Of a stretch of 64,000 nucleotides of DNA, positions 58,315 through 64,000 are shown piece after piece. A model generated the notes under the pieces. It did not search any database. It had not been told where the DNA came from and was given only the letters and a program-made list of their open reading frames with translations. The translations under genes and the position numbers were made by a program. Within the stretch, counting starts at the first letter, position 1. Each line of letters opens with the position of its first letter. The DNA is taken from contig NW_019091448.1 of NCBI RefSeq assembly GCF_001949145.1, positions 944,719 through 1,008,718 of the forward strand, written 5' to 3'. This stretch comes from Acanthaster planci. Taxonomy: Eukaryota; Echinodermata; Asteroidea; Valvatida; Acanthasteridae.

Positions 58315-61228
58315 GATATTCACTAGTTTTACATACATGTACTCCCAAACTTGGGCCAGTATTCCACCTTCCCCCCCCTGAAAATGTCTGGTACTGAAAA
58401 AATAAAGCCACTAAGCCAAAGGCAGGTTTAGCAGTCACCATGTCATGTGACCAATACTGCTCTCTTACTGTTTCTCCACCCACTCACTCCGCACATAACA
58501 TTATCTGTGTTAAAAGAGCACTCGCTCCTGAAAGTCCTACAGCTGTGTTTCTCCTTAGGAAAAAAAAATAACAATACAAGGGCTTATTCAAACTGAATCT
58601 GTAGGAAAGAGGAAGACTGGGCAGAAGTTTTTTCCCATCAATCAAAATTGGGACGTGGGGGTAGGGCATTTTATGGCTGGTCAATTCTTGTATACATTGC
58701 AAGTTGACCTCCGGATCCACGTCTGCAAACTGATGGTTAACAGTCCTTATTCTGTATTAAAAAAAAACCAAAAAAACACAAAAAAAGAAAAAGAAACATC
58801 TGCAAAACAGGAAGCTGCATGCATACATGTACATGAAGCTATTTTTCTGTCACAATGATACATTGCTGAGAGTAATTGGGTGGGACCGTTGAGAGAAAGG
58901 TCAGGTATCATGCCCCTCCATGTTACTACAGAATTATAATTTGGCCTAAATGACTTACACTGTACAAATATACGCTTAAATTGTACACGTAGAATGTACA
59001 TGTACATGGTTTCAGACAACACACTGCGAGTGGCTATGCTGAGTACTCTACAGTACTAGTGCATGTACATTTGTGTACACATATCTTTTGATTTATGTCA
59101 TGTGGGCCTGAAATTGAAATAACATTTACAGCCACATGCAATGTAGAAGATTCCATTAATGTACATGTAGTTCAGACGACTGTTTCTCATGCAGATTTTT
59201 AAGTTTGCTGCTCAATTAGTACAATACACTACCAAGACTACTGGTACTTTTCTTGAAAACGAGAAAAAATTCTCATTCTAAGACATGGTCTGTCAAGTTT
59301 TTTCTGTGGAGTAAGACAGGAAATGGTCTCTCAAAAGAAGATTCCCCCCATAAGTTTGGGCATTTTTGTACATGTACCGGTAAATTGTGAAAAAAAATTA
59401 GAACAAACTAATAGTTTTGACAGAAAAATGCTAAACCAACAATACAAAACTTGAGTCATATAATCTGAACAAAATGCTTGCACATGTACAAGAAACAGTA
59501 CAATGGTACCTCTTCTTTTCCAAAGAATATCTTCTTCAAATTATGAACTTGGGACATTACATGTACATGTAGAGTGAACCTGGACTATGCAATTACAATC
59601 TTGCAGCAACCAAATGTGCATAGGTCTACGCACTTTTAAGTAGGTATAACTATAAGTTAAAGTACATGAACATCTACAGTGTATATAATGCATATAACGG
59701 ACACACAGTCCAAATCATTTTGTATACTACACTGTACATGTAGGCACGTACAACTTTATTTTCACACTTCGATACGTATATGTATGTACATGCACCCTTA
59801 CAATAATTCAAAAAGCCTGACCAACCCTACAGCTTGCATCATTGATAAAACTATTTATGCTGAGAAACCTGCATGAAGGTGACAAAGATAAGATCTGGAG
59901 TCTGCATGCCACTGAACCCACTACAGGCTGGTTGCCAGTTGAAAAGCCTGCAAAGAATTTTGTCACCAGATACCGTACAGGTACATTTCACATATGCGTA
60001 AAACTCTGCGGATACATGTACTAGTACACGTAATTCTCACTTGGCAGATACAAGTAGATTTTTCTGTTCCATACACATAAAACTTTGTTTGGGAGGCATG
60101 TCTGTACTTCAGTAGTTGAAATCTTCATGGAGTCATCTACATTCATATTAAACCTGATCATATCAAAGTCTTGAAGCAACGAAGGACTGACCTGATGTCT
60201 GGTAAAAATCAGTTTGATATGAACTATGATGCCCATTATTGAACAGTAGAAGGTACAAATGTACGGGCATGTTCACTATTTATTCAAATACCCCTTTTTT
60301 CATGACCAGCTCTAGTGTACATGTACAAGTACTACACTCTACTTGCAAGCAATTACCTTACAGTATGCAGTGTACACGGGTTACCTATTTCCGCTCTTGA
60401 AACTTTAAATCTATTTGATAAACAAAGAAGGAAAGGAAAATCCGTCCTACACATAACCACGAAACCTTCTCGGTAGAAATTCTCCACTCAAGGCTTTCTT
60501 TAACCAATTTGCATATCCTGTAGGTTCGAGGAGCCACGGTGCACCACTAACTTTACAAATCTGTCAATGTGGCCACAAAGGCAGTGGGAACCGGGCATTG
60601 ATCAGAGCGAAACCCTGCCAGAGGGGGACACAAAATAACGGTACCAAGCCCAATCAAGAGGCAAGGTTTGCCTTTTTTTCTCCCTTGTCCCTATGGTCCT
60701 AATCAGGCGGGTCAGGCAATTGCAAAATGGATCGGAGATAGAGTTACATATGAATTGCCCTGCTCTGCAGCCCATCAAGCGGCTCAGCGAAGTTCCGATG
60801 GAGAGGAATAGCTTGGAGCCTGATGACACAAAACAATCAAAGAGGACGGATGTGCCTGTATCATACAAAGAGCTCGTCCCAGAATTCCAAAGAGACTTTT
60901 TTTTACAAGGGCAATTCCCATACTCCCAAATTGTCTTTCTGCATGCATTTTACATTCAAAAGAAACCAATACTTGATACTGTGTACATGTATGTGTACAA
61001 TATGCACTCACCGGTATATGTACTGAACAATTCTACGGGTATGCCCACACATCCTTACACAGCTATACTTGTGGGGTATCCTTTGTTCTCGTGTACAAAA
61101 CTCCCACACAACAGGCAAAAAATTTCAAATCACTCCAATTTAAACCAAATTCACTTTCCTGGGCTGAATTTTCGACCGTATGTCCCTTATATAAAACACT
61201 TCAATTTGCGACAGATTTACCAATTTTG

Positions 61229-61291
61229 GTACCCCACAAGGTAAAAACTGGCCTTGTGGGGTACTTCCCATTGCTCCCGTACCCCACAAGG
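61229..61291. repeat. Three copies of GTACCCCACAAGG (one inverted)
   Basis: Direct copies at 61229-61241 and 61279-61291, inverted copy at 61252-61264. The first two form a perfect 13-bp stem. A related CTTGTGGGGTATCC lies near 61070. Confidence 0.8.
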
Positions 61292-63300
61292 CTCCATGTA
61301 TAAGCGCAAGCATACATGTACATGTACATGTACAGGTATTGTCCATGAGCTAAAACAGTTCACTAATTTGTTACTGCTCTTGAGACCATTTTCATATCAG
61401 AAAAATACTGCAAGCAATAAACTTGCCTTTCACTTTTCACAAAGTGGTTGCCAAGGCATATGTGATGTGATGTGCAAAAGCCCTTTACATGCTGAGCTTT
61501 GCCATTTTGGTACCTACATGTATCAACTTCACATTGATTATTGTCTTATTTTCAAAACTGTTCAATTTAGGATTCTAGACAATCTAGATCCATGTTGTAG
61601 ACAACCTAGAATCATAAATGTAATAAGTCTGAAAAGAAGAGCGTGTCCCCGTTAATTGGAAGTTTATATGCACCCAAATGACAAAGCTCACCAAGTGAAG
61701 AGTTTTCACAGATCACATCACATATATATGTGAGCCGTATTCCACAATGTTTGAAGGAGATAAAGGCATGATTGGACTAACCGTTCTGACGGAATATCTA
61801 CATGTACAATCTGGGTACCTACAAGATTATTTTGCCTTCCTGACACTGTGCGTACCTTCACCATTTTGTACAGTACCTCCTTAGTACTTTTACACTGTAC
61901 AGAAACATTTAACCTTTAGCCTCTTTGCATTGCTATTCTGTCGGTCTAATGGTGTTTCGACTACGATGTGGAAGACGTGGACTTGACACATTCTCATTTT
62001 GTTGCCGCTTTGCCCGGCCATGCCAACTGGGATAATTCATTCACCAGAGAGAGAAGGAAAAAAAAATGGGAAAAAAAAGAAGGAAAGCTGGAAGATGCCG
62101 TGGTGAGTCACACTGCAGCGATTCATTATGATCAACGAGGGCTGGCTGTGTCGGTTGGGGGGGGGAGCCGGCATATAACTACAGATAAAGGACTTGGAGT
62201 ATCTAACCCAGCAAATGTTACCCGGGATTTTTTTCTTTTATTATAAACTGTCAAATACATCATGTGGGACCCTTTCGCATGTGTTTTTCATATCTGGCGG
62301 TCCAATAGATTAGTGCCACAGATTACATATGTCCTGGAGATGTGGTCAGCATTCTATGAATATTGGATACACACGATTCTCAGCAGACAACTTTTTTCTT
62401 TTTTGTAAAAGATGAACATCTGTTTCATATACATGTGATGAGAAGCCATGTACATGTAAATGAAATTTGATGAGAGCTTACATGTCTGCACTCTGCCTGT
62501 TTCTGCCTGGTTATGTACCACACATGAACATCTATGGATGTTATTGGAATAAATTTATGAGACTCTTGAAGCCCCCAAAAGACTGAGAATTTCTTTACAA
62601 AAACCTGTGACCACACTGTGCCAACAATGCACATGGACTTTCGCTCACGCTACTCAGACACTTGGAGTTTGGACCCAACACCTGAATTATTCTGCCATTT
62701 TATCTGGGAGCAAACACGAAATGCAATCCTAATTTGTATAGACAGCCTCTACAACTTAGTCTGACAACTGACATGTCAAAAGTGGTCCCATTGTGCATAC
62801 TGCTGGAAAAGCACTTCGGTCAGTGAACGAAAATACTGATTTCCCTCATAAGAGCACGGGATTTAAATTCTTCTAATTTTTGAGCTGAAAAGATCCTTGT
62901 GGACACCCACATATTCTTAACAACAGAAAAAATTCTGTAACATGTACATTAAGTACAATGTATGTATCGGAACACGTTGAGGGGCGATGTGCATACATGT
63001 ACATGCACGTGTACACTGCAGGGCATGCAATAAAGTAGTATTAATAGAAAGATTAAATGCATCTTTAATGCATATGTAAATGAACACTGTCTATTCTCCA
63101 CAATCATCCAAAATATTCTTTAAACTGGAATAAAAATACTGTCCATAAAGGTTCTACATAAAAACTACCGATACATGTAGGCAAGTTCATAGCTAAGTGT
63201 ACAGAACTGGAGTCAAAAGTTTTCTCTACCACATTCTGTGCTCTATATATGTATGCAGTGTACTGGTATAGACAATTAAACAATAAGTTTATCTACATGT

Positions 63301-63355
63301 ATTTTGTATAATGTACATGTGCACTGCACATGTACAATTGTACATGTACATGTAC
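63301..63355. repeat. Palindrome and ACATGT cluster
   Basis: A perfect odd palindrome with 11-bp arms (GTACATGTGCA, centre C) covers 63313-63335. It is followed by TTGTACATGTACATGTAC. Confidence 0.85.
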
Positions 63356-64000
63356 CCTTTGATCCTCAAGGTGCAATAACCAATGATGACCCAAGCCTGT
63401 GGGAACCTTCACACCTACAGCACAATGTGTGAATAAAGGAGCAACCACAGTCTGAGGTTAATTATTATGGAGAGCTGTTACACTTGTATGTTAAGTACAT
63501 GTAATCAACCCATATGGCTGTCTGCAGGCATTAATGAGACGAGCTGATTGGAGCTCTCTTTACAAAAGATTAATGTGGCCAGACAGCTAGTACTGGTGTA
63601 GGTACATACATGTACATGTATATAACTTCAACCAATTATAGGCTCTGCCCGCGCTTGAAATACATGTAATTACACAATTTGGTCAGTAATGGGTCATCAC
63701 TGCACCAAGGATGGTTCACTTGATCTCACATGAGCATGCAGTATATTGCATCTGCTTCAAATGCTGATGTGGTGGGAAAAAGAAATTTGTATCTTAAAAA
63801 GATAGATTGCTTTTGCAAATAAGTCATACATGTACATGTAAGTTGTGCTCTGTCCCATTTTGGTTTCAATAAAAATCCTTGATGGCATCGTGAAATGCAT
63901 CCTGACAGCAAACCAATTTGCAAGAAGTCACGCACTTACAATGTACACGTACCGTGCGTGTATGTACAATGTACGAATAGAATTTATTCCCTGAGTCCAA

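Larger units (their letters stand above)
52953..64000 (-). other. PTK7 upstream intron (more than 11 kb), no exon found
   Basis: No minus-strand segment with an Ig cysteine/tryptophan pattern or a signal peptide in phase 1 was seen. The stretch is AT-rich and dense in ACATGTAC words. It holds small hairpins (53490-53594, 61229-61291), an hAT-like element (58130-58314) and two or three blocks of higher complexity (53750-53960, 60440-60880, 63380-63610) that could be regulatory. Confidence 0.55.

Noticed and set aside
60693-61244. 183-codon plus-strand ORF
   Set aside because: No recognisable domain, and the second half is ACATGT-type low complexity. The first part may be conserved noncoding DNA, but nothing supports a protein.
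53000-64000. PTK7 Ig1 or signal-peptide exon
   Set aside because: Minus-strand frames were scanned for a C-x(n)-W-x(n)-D-x-G/A-x-Y-x-C pattern with phase-1 borders. None found.
1-64000. CRISPR arrays, operons, ribosome binding sites, integrases, prokaryotic defence genes
   Set aside because: The window is clearly animal nuclear DNA. Repeats are transposon or satellite types and do not form spacer arrays.
1-64000. tRNA, rRNA or snRNA genes
   Set aside because: No segment with convincing A/B boxes and cloverleaf or other conserved RNA motif was noticed by eye. A tRNA or covariance-model scan would be decisive.

Overview
The window is a piece of a metazoan nuclear genome. The genes are broken by introns with GT/AG borders, single exons agree with animal protein families, and the intergenic DNA is full of small transposon remnants and ACATGT-type low-complexity DNA. 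The protein sequences, the GTAGGCCTAC-like words and the ACATGT islands suggest a marine invertebrate deuterostome (echinoderm, hemichordate or amphioxus-like). This placement is inference, and I cannot name a species. One assembly gap of 131 N lies at 27506-27636.

Four protein-coding genes can be rebuilt with reading phases that close at every splice junction. (1) ARHGAP11A-like RhoGAP, plus strand, 10 coding exons from 4104 to 15244, 1288 residues. (2) AP2S1, the sigma-2 subunit of clathrin adaptor AP-2, minus strand, 4 coding exons from 24187 down to 19380, 142 residues; the first coding exon holds only the ATG. (3) POLR1C (RPAC1/AC40), the alpha-like subunit shared by RNA polymerases I and III, plus strand, 11 exons from 24533 to 33503, 345 residues. 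(4) PTK7-like receptor pseudokinase, minus strand, 11 exons from 52952 down to 40856, covering Ig2 to Ig7, the transmembrane segment and the whole kinase-like domain (974 residues seen). The signal peptide and Ig1 were not found and probably lie beyond the right edge.

Layout: 1-2300 holds a decayed minus-strand non-LTR retrotransposon. 3830-4103 is the ARHGAP11A promoter, with a CCAAT box and a CHR-like TTTGAA. ARHGAP11A and AP2S1 are convergent. AP2S1 and POLR1C are head to head, with 345 bp between start codons. POLR1C and PTK7 are tail to tail, with candidate poly(A) signals about 40 bp apart near 33950-34000. The right 11 kb is intron or 5' flank of PTK7, rich in ACATGT repeats. The introns hold several recognisable non-autonomous DNA transposons (pogo/Tigger-like, piggyBac-like, hAT-like with 6-bp target duplications, and palindromic families with two copies each).

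The genes do not form a pathway: they serve cytokinesis and RhoA control, endocytosis, Pol I/III transcription, and Wnt/planar polarity signalling. PTK7 and POLR1C are also linked in human (6p21.1), so part of the order may be ancient. I found no novel multi-gene system. The most interesting items are the state of the PTK7 active site, the two shared intergenic regions, and a repeat family whose inverted copies flank POLR1C exons and abut a splice acceptor.
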